The notes: generated by a model not told the origin, from the letters alone. DNA of 64,000 bases from CAWCUK01 sp963798775 (GCA_963798775.1 CAWCUK010000003.1:744001-808000); one strand, 5' to 3'. Counted from the first letter of the stretch, positions 27,622-37,680 are shown. Program-made: numbers and translations.

Positions 27622-29970
27622 CTATTTCATTAAGACCATTTTCTTTGTTTGTCTGAAGGAATTAGATCCATCAACTGCATTAGCTTCAATTGAATAGAAA
27701 TAAACACCTGAAGATAATCTTGAGGCATTAAATTCTACTTCGTGTTGACCTGAAACTAAAACACCGTTTGTTAACATTTTAACTACTTCACCTGTAACGT
27801 TGTAAATTACAACTTTAACATTTGCATCAACCGGCAGAGCAAACTTAATTGTTGTGCTTGGGTTGAATGGGTTCGGATAGTTTTGTGAAAGCGCGAATTC
27901 TTTAGGAGCTGTAGTTACATTAACGTTAATTTCTCTAGAATATTTGAATGTTCCGTCAAAATCAACTTGTTTTAATCTATAGCTGGCTTTTGTAACATTA
28001 ACGTTTTTATCAACAAATGCATATTTGCTAAGTTCGGTTGTTGTTCCGTTACCGTTAACAAATCCGATTTCAGCCCATTTGTCAGAAGTTTTTCTTTCAA
28101 CTACGAAACCTTTGTTATTAGTTTCGGTAACTGTCTGCCAAGCTAAATTAACATTATTGCCGTTAACAGAAGCGTTAAACGAGGTCAATTCAACAGGAAC
28201 CTCAACACCTAAAGCTGCTAAAGCACCTTGTAAAATTGCAACAGTATATTTAGCGTTGTGAACACCCATACTTCTATCTTCTTCTACAAAATAATAAGTA
28301 TAGATACCCTGAACAACTTCCGGCATATCTTTTATCTTTGCGGAATCTGCGGCTGAACTTAAGCCTGAAAGAACTTCACCGTTAGAATCTTTTGGTAAAT
28401 GAGCTTTTAAGGTATCTAACATACCTCTAACTTCACTTTGTAATCCTTCAACTGCGCCGTTTCCGTCATAGTCAAAGCTTGCTTTTATATCATCAAATGA
28501 AGTCATATCACCGTGACAAGTTTGGCAAACGCCAACCATATCAACATGCTGGCCTTTAGTAGTATCTACCATTGTCCACTCATGGTTAGAGTTATAACCT
28601 CTTGTTTGCATATGGCAGGTAACGCAAGCATTTTCCAATCCGGCGTGAGTGCTTAAACCGGTAAGATTTGCATTACCGAATTGATAAGCGTTTTGTCCGA
28701 ATAACATATCAGTTTGAGGACCATGATGAGGACCATAGTGACTTGAGAAACCATAGAATGGTGCTTTGTCAGTAACTTTGGTTGCAACATCAGATCTTGA
28801 CTGGTGGCAAGTCATACAAAGTTGACCGTTTCCGCCTTTAGTAACTGTGTAACCATTTGTTAAAGAAACAGGTACTAAACGTAAACCAAGATTTTCAGCT
28901 TCATGAGGATCATGGCATGTTGCACAGCTAATCGGAATATTACCGTCTGCGTCTGTCCAATCAGGATTAGTCGGATTTTCAGCATATTTGAAATATCCGC
29001 CGCCGCTGTGGCAAGGGAAGCAGCCTGTTCTAGCTGTATGTCCACCGTCAGGTAACATAGCATGCATAGAATTAACATAATATGAACCTACCATGTGATG
29101 AGTAGGAGCATCGTGGCACTGTAAACAAACACCAGCGTCTAATGTTTTGCTGATTTTGCTTGTGTTGCCAAAGGTAGCCATATGCTCAGAACCAGTTCCA
29201 TGGCAGCTTTCGCATCCGATATTAGCAACAGGAGCAGCATTTTTATATTTAACGTCGTTTTGTAATAAATCCCATGCGGTCATATCACCGTTAGGAATTA
29301 AATACTCACCGTTATAAGGAATAACGCCTGCGGTTTGATACCAGGTAGTATCAAAACCATTCTGATTAGCTAAGTAACCGAAGTTACCGTTATCAGCGGT
29401 TTTATCCCATCCGGTAGTGTGGCATTTAATACAAGAAGTATTGTAAACACCGACTAATTGTCCTTCGTGAGCTTCAACTTCTAATTGACCTGTAATACCT
29501 TCTTTGAAAATATTAGCATGTCCAGTTACTGCCCATTTAGTTTTTATATCGGCATGGCAAGAACCGCAGTTTAAACCAACTGCATTTGCACCCTTATAAG
29601 TAGCTACTGTAAAAGTATCTTGATCTGCACTTCCGCCGTTTACAGTTAAACCAATAACATATTGGCCAACCATATCAGGTGTAAAAGTAATGTTCATTTC
29701 AGATGTACTACTTACATCTGTAGCAGAACCGGCTGGTTTTTCGACAACCGACCAGGTGAAAGTATTTACTCCGCCCACTGTATCGGCGGTTAAATAAGCT
29801 TTCATGCCTTTTGCGATTGTATGATTTCCGCTGTAAATCGGGAATTCATTGGCAGCATAACTGCCTAACAATCTAGGAGACATTGGTCTAGTTTCAATTT
29901 GCGCTGTCTGAGCAAATGCCATACTTGCGGCAAAAACTACACACAGCAGTATTTGTACGTAACGTTTCAT
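27622..29970 (-). CDS. Secreted nonaheme cytochrome c with T9SS sorting domain
   Basis: The 782-residue protein has a signal peptide (residues 1-20, ending AFAQ), an Ig/PKD-like domain (about 45-125), then nine CxxCH heme c sites between about 135 and 490 (CGSCH, CIKCH, CESCH, CLQCH, CFPCH, CATCH, CMTCH, CVTCH, CQTCH) with extra His for axial ligands. An FN3-like segment follows (ELTSFNASVNGNNVNLAWQT), then a C-terminal type A T9SS sorting domain (NYPNPFNPSTTIKF ... GVYFYSIEA ... KKMVLMK). Known biology: CxxCH sites receive heme in the periplasm, and T9SS then carries the protein across the outer membrane. The inference is a cell-surface electron carrier. AAGGGG precedes the ATG; monocistronic with a strong terminator. 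Confidence 0.9.
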   Translation of the reverse strand: MKRYVQILLCVVFAASMAFAQTAQIETRPMSPRLLGSYAANEFPIYSGNHTIAKGMKAYLTADTVGGVNTFTWSVVEKPAGSATDVSSTSEMNITFTPDMVGQYVIGLTVNGGSADQDTFTVATYKGANAVGLNCGSCHADIKTKWAVTGHANIFKEGITGQLEVEAHEGQLVGVYNTSCIKCHTTGWDKTADNGNFGYLANQNGFDTTWYQTAGVIPYNGEYLIPNGDMTAWDLLQNDVKYKNAAPVANIGCESCHGTGSEHMATFGNTSKISKTLDAGVCLQCHDAPTHHMVGSYYVNSMHAMLPDGGHTARTGCFPCHSGGGYFKYAENPTNPDWTDADGNIPISCATCHDPHEAENLGLRLVPVSLTNGYTVTKGGNGQLCMTCHQSRSDVATKVTDKAPFYGFSSHYGPHHGPQTDMLFGQNAYQFGNANLTGLSTHAGLENACVTCHMQTRGYNSNHEWTMVDTTKGQHVDMVGVCQTCHGDMTSFDDIKASFDYDGNGAVEGLQSEVRGMLDTLKAHLPKDSNGEVLSGLSSAADSAKIKDMPEVVQGIYTYYFVEEDRSMGVHNAKYTVAILQGALAALGVEVPVELTSFNASVNGNNVNLAWQTVTETNNKGFVVERKTSDKWAEIGFVNGNGTTTELSKYAFVDKNVNVTKASYRLKQVDFDGTFKYSREINVNVTTAPKEFALSQNYPNPFNPSTTIKFALPVDANVKVVIYNVTGEVVKMLTNGVLVSGQHEVEFNASRLSSGVYFYSIEANAVDGSNSFRQTKKMVLMK

Positions 29971-30155
29971 TGGCAGGGCCCCTTTTAATTAATTAACGAA
30001 TACAATCGAATCATAAGCAAATAATGTTCCACATTAGTGCATCAAAAATTCCCTGCTTTTCCGGTGCTTTTTTAAGCTGCTTTCCGTTTATTGAGAACTA
30101 TTTCAAAATTGTTTTCTTACTTAAGAGAACCTTTTTTCTAACTTCTTCAAAGAAG

Positions 30156-30175
30156 TTGATATTTATAAATATCAA
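30156..30175. repeat. Perfect 20-base palindrome
   Basis: TTGATATTTATAAATATCAA reads identically on both strands. It could be an operator for purM or the cytochrome gene, or a chance AT-rich dyad. Its half TTGAT...ATCAA resembles the dyad upstream of sucC (14055-14070) but with wider spacing. Confidence 0.4.
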
Positions 30176-30220
30176 ATATTTTATTTTATTTATAATTTTT
30201 AAGAGGTGACTCTTTCGCTT

Positions 30221-30242
30221 TGTTTAACATTCTTATTAATGT
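30221..30242. promoter_or_regulatory. Inverted repeat upstream of purM, candidate operator
   Basis: TTAACATT (30221-30228) and AATGTTAA (30235-30242) are exact inverse complements separated by six bases, 53-74 bases upstream of the purM GTG. Position fits an operator, the regulator is unknown. Confidence 0.35.
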
Positions 30243-30294
30243 TAATTTGGCATGCAATAAATTATTCTTTTATTAACGATTTATTGGAGATTGA

Positions 30295-31290
30295 GTGGAT
30301 AACACTTATAAATCGGCCGGTGTAGATATTGAAGCCGGTGATGAAACTATTAAAAAAATAAAAGGTTTTGCTAAATCTACTTTTAACGAAAATGTTTTAT
30401 CCGATATAGGACTTTTTGGTGCTTTTTATGAATTAGATTTTTCTAAATTTGAAAAACCCGTTTTAGTATCAAGTGTTGACGGAGTAGGTACGAAATTGAA
30501 AGTCGCTTTTGCAATGGACAAACATGATTCTGTTGGTCAAGATTTGGTTAATCATTGTGTTAACGATATCGCGGTTTGCGGAGCAACTCCTCTTTATTTC
30601 CTCGATTATTTAGCTTTCGGCAAACTAAATTCTGATAGAGCCGCAAAAATTATTGAAGGTTTTTCAATAGCTTGCAAACAAAATAATTGCGCGTTAATCG
30701 GAGGCGAAACAGCCGAAATGCCGGGCTTATATAACGCAGACGAATATGATATGTCCGGAACTATTGTTGGAATTGTAGATAAAGTCAAAATAATAGACGG
30801 CAAAGAAATAACAAAAGGTGATATTTTATTAGGTTTTCCTTCTAACGGATTGCATACAAACGGTTATTCTTTAGCCAGAAAAGTAATTTTAGAAAAATAT
30901 AAACTTACCGATAAACTTGATGGGCTGGAGACTTCTTTAGGAGAAGAACTTCTTAGAATTCATAAATCTTATTTGAAACTAATTTCTCATCTGAAAGAAA
31001 ATATTAAAGTTAAAGGATTTTCTCATATTACCGGTGGCGGAATTATCGGTAATACAAATAGAATTCTTCCCGAAGGTTTGAAATTAAAAATTGAATGGGA
31101 CGAATGGGAAGTGCCGGTTTTATTCAAAGTTATCCAAGAAGCAGGAAATATTAGCGAAGAGGAGATGCGAAAAGTCTTCAATCTCGGCATCGGATTAATT
31201 GCGGTGGTTTCAAAAGATGATGTTGAAAAGACTATTCATCTTTCTAATAATTTAAATGAACATCCGATTATAATCGGAGAAATTATTTAA
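30295..31290 (+). CDS. purM: Phosphoribosylformylglycinamidine cyclo-ligase (AIR synthetase)
   Basis: Fifth step of purine synthesis: ATP-dependent closure of FGAM to AIR. The 331-residue protein has YKSAGVDIEAGDE, SSVDGVGTKLKVA, DLVNHCVNDIAVCGA, LIGGETAEMPGLY and a C-terminal GGGIIGNTNRILP. The start is a GTG with GGAG five to six bases upstream. Downstream, the beta-propeller gene follows with a 28-base gap and may be co-transcribed. Confidence 0.96.
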   Translation: MDNTYKSAGVDIEAGDETIKKIKGFAKSTFNENVLSDIGLFGAFYELDFSKFEKPVLVSSVDGVGTKLKVAFAMDKHDSVGQDLVNHCVNDIAVCGATPLYFLDYLAFGKLNSDRAAKIIEGFSIACKQNNCALIGGETAEMPGLYNADEYDMSGTIVGIVDKVKIIDGKEITKGDILLGFPSNGLHTNGYSLARKVILEKYKLTDKLDGLETSLGEELLRIHKSYLKLISHLKENIKVKGFSHITGGGIIGNTNRILPEGLKLKIEWDEWEVPVLFKVIQEAGNISEEEMRKVFNLGIGLIAVVSKDDVEKTIHLSNNLNEHPIIIGEII

Positions 31291-31318
31291 CTTTTCAAAA
31301 TACAGATTCGGAAAACTA

Positions 31319-32224
31319 GTGATAAAAATTCTTCTTCTTTTATTCCCGGTATTGCTTTTTGCACAGACAAAAAAAATAATTTATACTTCTGTGGATTACG
31401 CGAATAATGATGTACGCGCGGCAATTTGCAATATTAACGGAACAGATAAATATGAACTAGGCTTTAATAAAACTTATCTTCCTGTTTGGTTCGGGAACAA
31501 AATAATTTACAATAGCGATACATTTTTATGGATGTGCGATACAACCGGGAAAAGTTTAAAACAATTAAATCAAGGTTACAGAGTAAGTGTTTCGCATAAT
31601 TCAAAAATGCTTGCCTATTATTCGGCTAGCGGAATTGATGTTTTAGATTCTTCTCTTAATATCATCAAAAAAATTGAGGTTTCTCCTTGGGAAGTTATTA
31701 CTATTACTTGGACTAAAGACAATTCAAAAGTTTCTTTTTATGATTTGAATAAAGAGAAATGTTATTTGTTCGATATTAAACATGATTCTTTAATTACATT
31801 CGGAGATTCCGTTTATCATCCTTTGTGGAATCCTATTAATGATAAAATTTTATACAATAAAAAAACCGCCGAAGGTAAATATGATGTGTTTGTTATTGAT
31901 TCACTAGGCGATAAAAAACCTAAAAAGGTTAACAAACCCGGCGAAATGGCCGTTGTTCCCATCTGGTCTAAATTGGGAGATAAGATTGCTTATCTTGTTA
32001 TAAATGAGAATCCTCCTAAAAAAATTGATAGCGATATGCTGCCGGCAAGTTTGGTTTTATATGATGCGGAAAATGATAAAAGAACTGTTTTGGCGGAAGA
32101 CGTTGGTTTTACGGATCAAGCTTTCCCGCAAATAGATTTTGACGAAAATGATTCTTACATCTATTTTACGGTAATTAATATGTACGGAATCGGCTCGCTT
32201 ACGCGAATAAATTTAAAACCTTAA
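31319..32224 (+). CDS. Secreted TolB-like beta-propeller protein
   Basis: The 301-residue protein starts at GTG with a signal peptide (IKILLLLFPVLLFAQ). The mature part shows repeated WD40/TolB-like blades (KYELGFNKTYLPVWFGNKII; SPWEVITITWTKDNSKVSFY; YHPLWNPINDKILYNK; VVPIWSKLGDKIAYL; TDQAFPQIDFDENDSYIYF), about five to six of them. It is probably periplasmic and binds protein or glycan; the ligand is unknown. It lies between purM and the TPR lipoprotein with short gaps, suggesting joint expression. Confidence 0.65.
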   Translation: MIKILLLLFPVLLFAQTKKIIYTSVDYANNDVRAAICNINGTDKYELGFNKTYLPVWFGNKIIYNSDTFLWMCDTTGKSLKQLNQGYRVSVSHNSKMLAYYSASGIDVLDSSLNIIKKIEVSPWEVITITWTKDNSKVSFYDLNKEKCYLFDIKHDSLITFGDSVYHPLWNPINDKILYNKKTAEGKYDVFVIDSLGDKKPKKVNKPGEMAVVPIWSKLGDKIAYLVINENPPKKIDSDMLPASLVLYDAENDKRTVLAEDVGFTDQAFPQIDFDENDSYIYFTVINMYGIGSLTRINLKP

Positions 32225-32257
32225 ATAAAGAAACCATTAGTAAAAGTAATAAAATTG

Positions 32258-34774
32258 ATGATAGATTTCCCCTTGTTAAAACGTTCAGGTAAAGAAAATT
32301 TAGTTTTTTTTCTTATCCTAATTTCAGCCATTTCTTTTGTTTCCTGCGGCAAATCAAATAAAGAATTAAAAAAAGACGCGGATAAATATTACACTCAAGC
32401 TATAGATTATTATGAGAGGGGATATTTATCGAACGCAAAAAATCTTTTTGAAGAAGTTCTTGATATTGATAATGAATTGAAAACTTCCGAAAGAATCGGC
32501 GATATTCATCTCTATCTTGGGCTTATAGCTTTTGAAAATGCGGATTATGAAGCTGCACTGAATCATTATCAAAAGGCTGATGAATTGTTCAAAAGTAAAT
32601 TCGATAGAAGCAGCCAATCGATAGCCAAAAATAATATCGGCAATATTTATTCGGCTTTAGGCGATTATAAAAAAGCTCTTATTTTTTACAAAAGTTCGTT
32701 GGGGATAAGTCAGCTTTCCGCGGACAAAGAAGGTGAAGCAATAGCAAAACTTAATATAGGTACTGTTTTTGCCGAAGAGGAAAATTACCAAAACGCGTTT
32801 AATTATTTTACCGAAGCGTTTAATTCATATGAGATTTTGGGCGATATTGACGGGGAAGTAAATTCTTCAATAAAAATTGGCGATGCGTATCTTAAATTCG
32901 GTGCTTATTACGATGCTTTAAATACATTCGATTTCGCCTTGGATAAAGCAAAAAACAGCGGTATGAATAAAAAAATTCCCGCGATAATGAATTTCATCGG
33001 TTTAGTTTATTTCAATTTAAAAGATTACCAAAAAGCCATTTCCTCTTTTAATTACGGCTTAAATCAAATTACTAATCCTGATGATGATCCGGAAAAAGCA
33101 TGGATTTTGAACAACAATCTTGCCGATTCTTATTCAAAACTTTTTCAAACAGAAAAAGCTATTCAGCATTATAATCAAGCGGTTAAAATATCGGATAAAT
33201 TCGGCGAAGGATTAAATTCCGGTTTAATAAAATTAAAAATAGCGTTTGTTGAAATAACACAAAATCCTAATCCGGAATCTAAAGAACTGCATGATGCGGA
33301 AAATATTTTAAATGGTTTATACGATTTCTTTAATGATATTGATTATCCTTACGGTAAAATAAATTGTTTAGCAGGAATGGCAAAAGCGGCTGATTACAAA
33401 AATAAAGCAGCAGCGGCTTTTGAATATCTTTCCGAAATGGAAGGGCTCTTAAACAATTATTCCTTTTCCGGAAATAATAGACTGGCGGAAGATTTTTGTA
33501 TTCAGCCGGATTTGTTGAACAAGCTCTCTTTTTATGAAGTCTTCTCAACTCTGAATAAAAGCAGAGAGATGCTGGAGTACAGTCTTAAAAATTCTTATTA
33601 CAAAAAAATTACTTTCTTAAAAAGCTTAAATTATTTTGATGTTGGAAATAAAGCGGAAAATAAAATTATTGATTCTCTTAATGCATATGAACGGCAGATA
33701 AATTTTTTGAAGTATGAAATAGCAAATGAAAAAGGGAAAAGAAATAGTTATAGAAATGAAGAGAAATTAGAACATTTAAAAAGCAGATTGGAAGAGAAAT
33801 TAAAAGAAGAAAATCAGCCGCCGCAAAAATTACTTAATAAATATTATAATTTAATTCCGAATGTAACGGTTCAAGATATTCAAAATAAACTGGATGAAAA
33901 CAGCGCGTTTATAGGATTTTTTAACAACGATCAATTCATCTATTTAACTTTAACAGGCAAAAATAAGTTCATCTCAAAAAAAATCGCGTATCCGGAAGAA
34001 ATATTAAATGGCCAAGTAAGTACTCTTATTAAAAATTTATCCGGTGAAAATGATTCTACTCTTTCACCTCTTTTAATCGGTATTTATAATAAATTAATTT
34101 CGCCGATAGAAAATGAGATTAAAAATTATTCGAAAATAATTTTTTATGTGAACGGAATGTATGACAGTAACTTGCCAAAGCTGCCTTTCCATGCTTTAAT
34201 TAACGGCAAAGGGGAAAATTTTTATGAGACAAAGGAAGTGGAATATTTCGGCGGTTTTAACAGTTCAAATTATAACAGTAAAAAAATTGCGATAATATCG
34301 GATGATAATTCTTTATTAAATAAGATTAAAAAATCGGATAATAATATTATTCCGATTCCTGCTTCACAAAAAGCAAAAACAGCATATTTAAATTTGAATT
34401 CACCGGATGTAATTTTTGATTCACCAGTTTTCTTCAGTCTTACTCAGCCGAACGCGTCTTATTTTGAAATGTTTTCCGATTCTTCATCTTCACCCGAATT
34501 TAATTTAAGATTCGGGGAAACATCTTTCCTGCAAGGCGAAAAGGCAATTTTACTATCTGTTTATTCAGATAATAATAATTATCCTCAATACATAAGCACT
34601 CTTCTTCCGGGCTATAAAAATGTCTTTATAAATCAATATTCATCTGAAGAAAAAATAGATTCAAAAAATATTCTGACATTCAATGAACTCCTTTTAAAGA
34701 ATAATTTAAATTATACTAATATGAAGAAAGCCGGGATAAAATGGCAGTCCTTTTTTGAATATGTGAAGTTGTAA
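32258..34774 (+). CDS. TPR lipoprotein with CHAT-like C-terminal domain
   Basis: About 838 residues. A membrane-spanning signal with a lipobox (SFVSCG) marks a lipoprotein. Residues about 38-440 are TPRs (for example AIAKNNIGNIYSALGDYKKALIF). A charged coiled coil follows (about 480-520), then a region resembling CHAT caspase-like domains: NSAFIGFFNNDQFIYLTL, KIIFYVNGMYDSNLPKLPFHAL, YFGGFNSSNYNS. The usual CHAT His (HFATHG) and Cys (SACET) positions appear as VIFDSPVFF and LLSVYSD, so a protease activity is unlikely. The frame opens with a TTG at 32255, but the ATG at 32258 is the natural start. It may be a scaffold in the periplasm; function unknown. Confidence 0.7.
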   Translation: MIDFPLLKRSGKENLVFFLILISAISFVSCGKSNKELKKDADKYYTQAIDYYERGYLSNAKNLFEEVLDIDNELKTSERIGDIHLYLGLIAFENADYEAALNHYQKADELFKSKFDRSSQSIAKNNIGNIYSALGDYKKALIFYKSSLGISQLSADKEGEAIAKLNIGTVFAEEENYQNAFNYFTEAFNSYEILGDIDGEVNSSIKIGDAYLKFGAYYDALNTFDFALDKAKNSGMNKKIPAIMNFIGLVYFNLKDYQKAISSFNYGLNQITNPDDDPEKAWILNNNLADSYSKLFQTEKAIQHYNQAVKISDKFGEGLNSGLIKLKIAFVEITQNPNPESKELHDAENILNGLYDFFNDIDYPYGKINCLAGMAKAADYKNKAAAAFEYLSEMEGLLNNYSFSGNNRLAEDFCIQPDLLNKLSFYEVFSTLNKSREMLEYSLKNSYYKKITFLKSLNYFDVGNKAENKIIDSLNAYERQINFLKYEIANEKGKRNSYRNEEKLEHLKSRLEEKLKEENQPPQKLLNKYYNLIPNVTVQDIQNKLDENSAFIGFFNNDQFIYLTLTGKNKFISKKIAYPEEILNGQVSTLIKNLSGENDSTLSPLLIGIYNKLISPIENEIKNYSKIIFYVNGMYDSNLPKLPFHALINGKGENFYETKEVEYFGGFNSSNYNSKKIAIISDDNSLLNKIKKSDNNIIPIPASQKAKTAYLNLNSPDVIFDSPVFFSLTQPNASYFEMFSDSSSSPEFNLRFGETSFLQGEKAILLSVYSDNNNYPQYISTLLPGYKNVFINQYSSEEKIDSKNILTFNELLLKNNLNYTNMKKAGIKWQSFFEYVKL

Positions 34775-34816
34775 AGAAATAAGAAAATAACAGTTATGAT
34801 TTTATGAGTAAGTTTT

Positions 34817-35975
34817 ATGCGAACCATTTTTCATTTGGATCTTGACGCCTTTTTTGTATCAGTAGAAAGAATTCTTGATCCAAAACTTAACGGTAAACCC
34901 GTTATTGTAGGCGGCGATCCTCATGGAAGGGGAGTGGTAGCGGCATGTTCTTACGAAGCCCGCAAATACGGGTTGCATTCCGCAATGCCTATCAGGAACG
35001 CTTTTAAACTTTGTCCCAGAGGAATTTATCTTCACGGCCACTACAGTGAGTATTCCCGCTACTCTAAAGCTGTAAAAAATATTTTATCATCATACGCGCC
35101 GGTAATTGAACAAGCTTCAATAGATGAATTTTATATGGATTTTACCGGCTGCGAAAAAATCTACGGCAACTTCATCCAATTTGCTGAAAAGCTTCAAAAA
35201 GAAATTTGGGAAAAGCTTTCGCTGCCTTGTTCTATCGGAATCGGCAGTAATAAAACTATCGCGAAAATAGGCTCGGATTGTATGAAACCGCAAGGAATTA
35301 CTTATGTTGTTCCCGGTTTAGAAAAAGAATTTCTTGCGCCGATGCCTGTAGAAACTATTCCCGGCGTGGGAAAAATTACTTTAAAAGAATTAAATGATAA
35401 AGGTTTTTATAAAATAGGCGATATTTCCAAAGCCCCGCAAGAATTTTTTTCCGGCGCTTTCGGTAAATCGGGAATTTATTTATGGCGAAAAGCTAACGGG
35501 CTTGGAACTGATTTTTTAACGATAGAAAGGGAACAGAAAAGTATTTCAAAGGAAACAACTTTTGAAAAAGATGAAAGTAATAAAGAGGTTGTTGAAAATA
35601 CTTTATTTGAGTCTAACAGGTAAAGTCTGCCAAAGTTTAAGAGATTATAATTGGCAGGCATCAACTATAAATATAAAATTGCGTTACTCTGATTTTCAGA
35701 CAATTTCCCGTTCTAAAACCATAAAGCCGACAAATGATGATAAAGTTATTTTTGATACCGCTTTGGAGATGATGAAAAAAGCTTTTACAAGAAGAGTGGC
35801 TGTAAGATTAATCGGGATAGGTTTAAGCAAATTTAATGAATTTGCCGAGCAGGAAGTTTTATTTGAAGATGACACGCAGAGACGTAAAAAACTTCTAAAT
35901 GCCGTAGATGTTCTGAGAAAAAAATACAATTATGAAATTATCAATTTAGGTTTGCCTGATAAAGATGATGAATAA
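34817..35975 (+). CDS. dinB: DNA polymerase IV (Y family), frame broken near 35611
   Basis: Error-prone translesion polymerase. The frame from 34817 shows HLDLDAFFVSVE with catalytic Asp, GVVAACSYEARKYGLHSAMP, ASIDEFYMDFTG, SIGIGSNKTIAKIGSD and a helix-hairpin-helix (VETIPGVGKITLKELNDKG). It stops at 35623 in FESNR. Dropping one base near 35611 (GAGTCTAACAGG) continues as LTGKVCQSLRDYNWQAS and onward through the little-finger domain to the stop at 35975. The combined length of about 385 residues fits the family, so this is most likely a sequence error. The stop abuts the stop of the convergent HIT gene without any gap. Confidence 0.9.
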
Positions 35976-36321
35976 TCATCCCGGAGGCCAATTCATTTTT
36001 CTTCCGCCTAATAAATGTAAATGCAGATGATAAACTTCTTGTCCGGCATTATTGCCGCAATTCATTACTAACCTAAAACCTTCTTCCGCAATATTCATTG
36101 TCTTTGGCTAATTTATTTGCGGCATCTATTAATTCTCCTAAAAGCTGTGCGTGTTTTTTCCCGTCAAGATCTGAAACTTTCGGAATTTCTAATTTGGGAA
36201 TAATTAAAATATGAACCGGAGCTTGCGGATTAATATCCCTAAACGCTAATACATTTTCTGTTTCATAAACAATATCCGCGGGAATTTCTCGATTAATTAT
36301 TTTCGAAAAGATTGTACTCAT
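35976..36321 (-). CDS. HIT-family (Hint-like) nucleotide hydrolase, frame broken near 36095
   Basis: Histidine-triad protein that hydrolyses nucleoside phosphoramidates. The first frame gives SKIINREIPADIVYETENVLAF, DINPQAPVHILIIPK and stops at 36073. Removing one base near 36093-36098 continues as NIAEEGFRLVMN and the triad VYHLHLHLLGG (H-x-H-x-H), ending at 35976 with about 115 residues in all, a normal length. Its ATG overlaps the stop of the response regulator (ATGA), so the two are coupled. The break is best read as a sequencing error. Confidence 0.88.
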
Positions 36322-37680
36322 TTCTTCTCCTCTTTTTCAATTTCGTATTTTTTCATTTTGTTATATAAATGACTTCTTTGAATTTCAAGAATTTCTGCTG
36401 TTTTGCTTATATTCCAATCGTTTGCGTTTAATTGTTTTATTATAAAAGCACGTTCGGCTTTTTCTTTAAATTCCTGAAATGAGTTACTGTCGTCAATAAT
36501 ATTTTCCAATGAAGTTTTACCTGTCGAAAATAAAAATTCAATATCTTTTTTAGAAATGTTTCGTTTATCTATTAAAATTATTATTCTTTCCACCGCATTT
36601 CTAAGTTCTCGTACATTCCCGCTCCATTGTAAACTTTGAAGAAATTTAACGGCGTCATCTTCAAATTTAATCGGGGCTTTTTTATGTTTAGCAGTAATAT
36701 CTTCTGCAAAATGATTAATTAAAATAGGAATATCTTCAATTCTTTCTTTAAGCGGCGGAATATGAATAGGAATTACATTCAAACGGTGAAAAAGATCTTC
36801 CCTAAAATTACTTATTTGCAATTTCTTCTTTTAAATTTTTATTTGTCGCTGAAATAATTCTTACATCAACTTCAATTTTTTTTGCACCGCCTACACTTTC
36901 TATCTTTCCGTCTTCAATTGCGCGAAGAACTTTTGCCTGCGCCTGCATACTCATATCGCCGATTTCATCTAAAAAAATTGTTCCTTTATTTGCTAATTCA
37001 AACTTGCCTATTCTTTGCTGAATTGCGCCGGTAAAAGAACCTTTTTCATGTCCGAATAATTCCGATTCAATTAATTCATTTGGAATCGCGGCGCAGTTTA
37101 CCTCAATAAAAGGTTTATTTTTCCTTTCACTTTTTTGATGAATTGCCCTGGCAACAAATTCTTTTCCGGTTCCGTTTTCACCGGTTATTAAAACTCTGGT
37201 ATCAATTGGAGCAACTTTATCAATAAGTTCAATTATATTTAAAATCGCTTTGCTCTTACCCAATATTTTACCGTCGCCCGTAAGAGATTTTTTTATTTCA
37301 ATATTTTCGAATATTAAATTTGTTTGGTCTACCGCGTTTCTAACGCTGATTAAAAGCTTATCCCGGTCAATAGGTTTTTCGATAAAGTCAAAAGCTCCTA
37401 GTTTGGTAGCCTTAATTGCATTTTCTAAACTGCTATGAGCCGAGATTACAACAACCGAGGTATCGACATTTTTTTCTTTCAAAAGTTTTAATACTTCAAA
37501 CCCGCTCATTTCGTTCATCTGAATATCAAGCAGAAGCGCGGCGTATTTTTCATTTATTATTTTTTGAAGGCCTTCATTTGCGTTTGTGGAATACTCAACA
37601 TTATAACCTTCATATTCCAGAATCATTTTAATGCTTTCGCAAATCTCTTTTTCGTCGTCTATAATTAAAACTGAATTCAT
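36318..37680 (-). CDS. Sigma-54-dependent response regulator (NtrC type), frame broken near 36812
   Basis: REC domain with the phospho-acceptor at about Asp52 (LLLDIQM) and Lys in FIEKPID; then a sigma-54 AAA+ domain (GENGTGKE, GSFTGAIQ with the GAFTGA-type loop, FLDEIGDM); then, after a one-base break at the end of KEEIANK (extra T near 36812), FREDLFHRLNVIPIHIPPLK and a Fis-type HTH (NISKTAEILEIQRSHLYNKM). The join restores about 453 residues, the usual size. It activates sigma-54 promoters after phosphorylation. The cognate kinase is not in the window. Coupled by ATGA overlaps to the gene before and the HIT gene after. Confidence 0.92.

Larger units (their letters stand above)
29971..30294. 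promoter_or_regulatory. Divergent intergenic region, cytochrome / purM
   Basis: This 324-base AT-rich gap separates the cytochrome (minus) and purM (plus) starts. It holds an 18-base hairpin sequence (30140-30157, AACTTCTT/AAGAAGTT), a perfect 20-base palindrome (30156-30175) and an inverted repeat near purM (30221-30242). I see no convincing gene; a 61-codon plus-strand frame at 30024-30209 lacks a ribosome site and family resemblance. Confidence 0.5.

Noticed and set aside
30140..30157. AACTTCTT/AAGAAGTT hairpin as a terminator
   Set aside because: It sits between divergent starts, so no transcript is expected to end there.
30024..30209. 61-codon plus-strand frame between the cytochrome and purM
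   Set aside because: No Shine-Dalgarno, Phe/Leu/Ile-rich as expected for random AT-rich DNA, and it contains the dyads of the control region.
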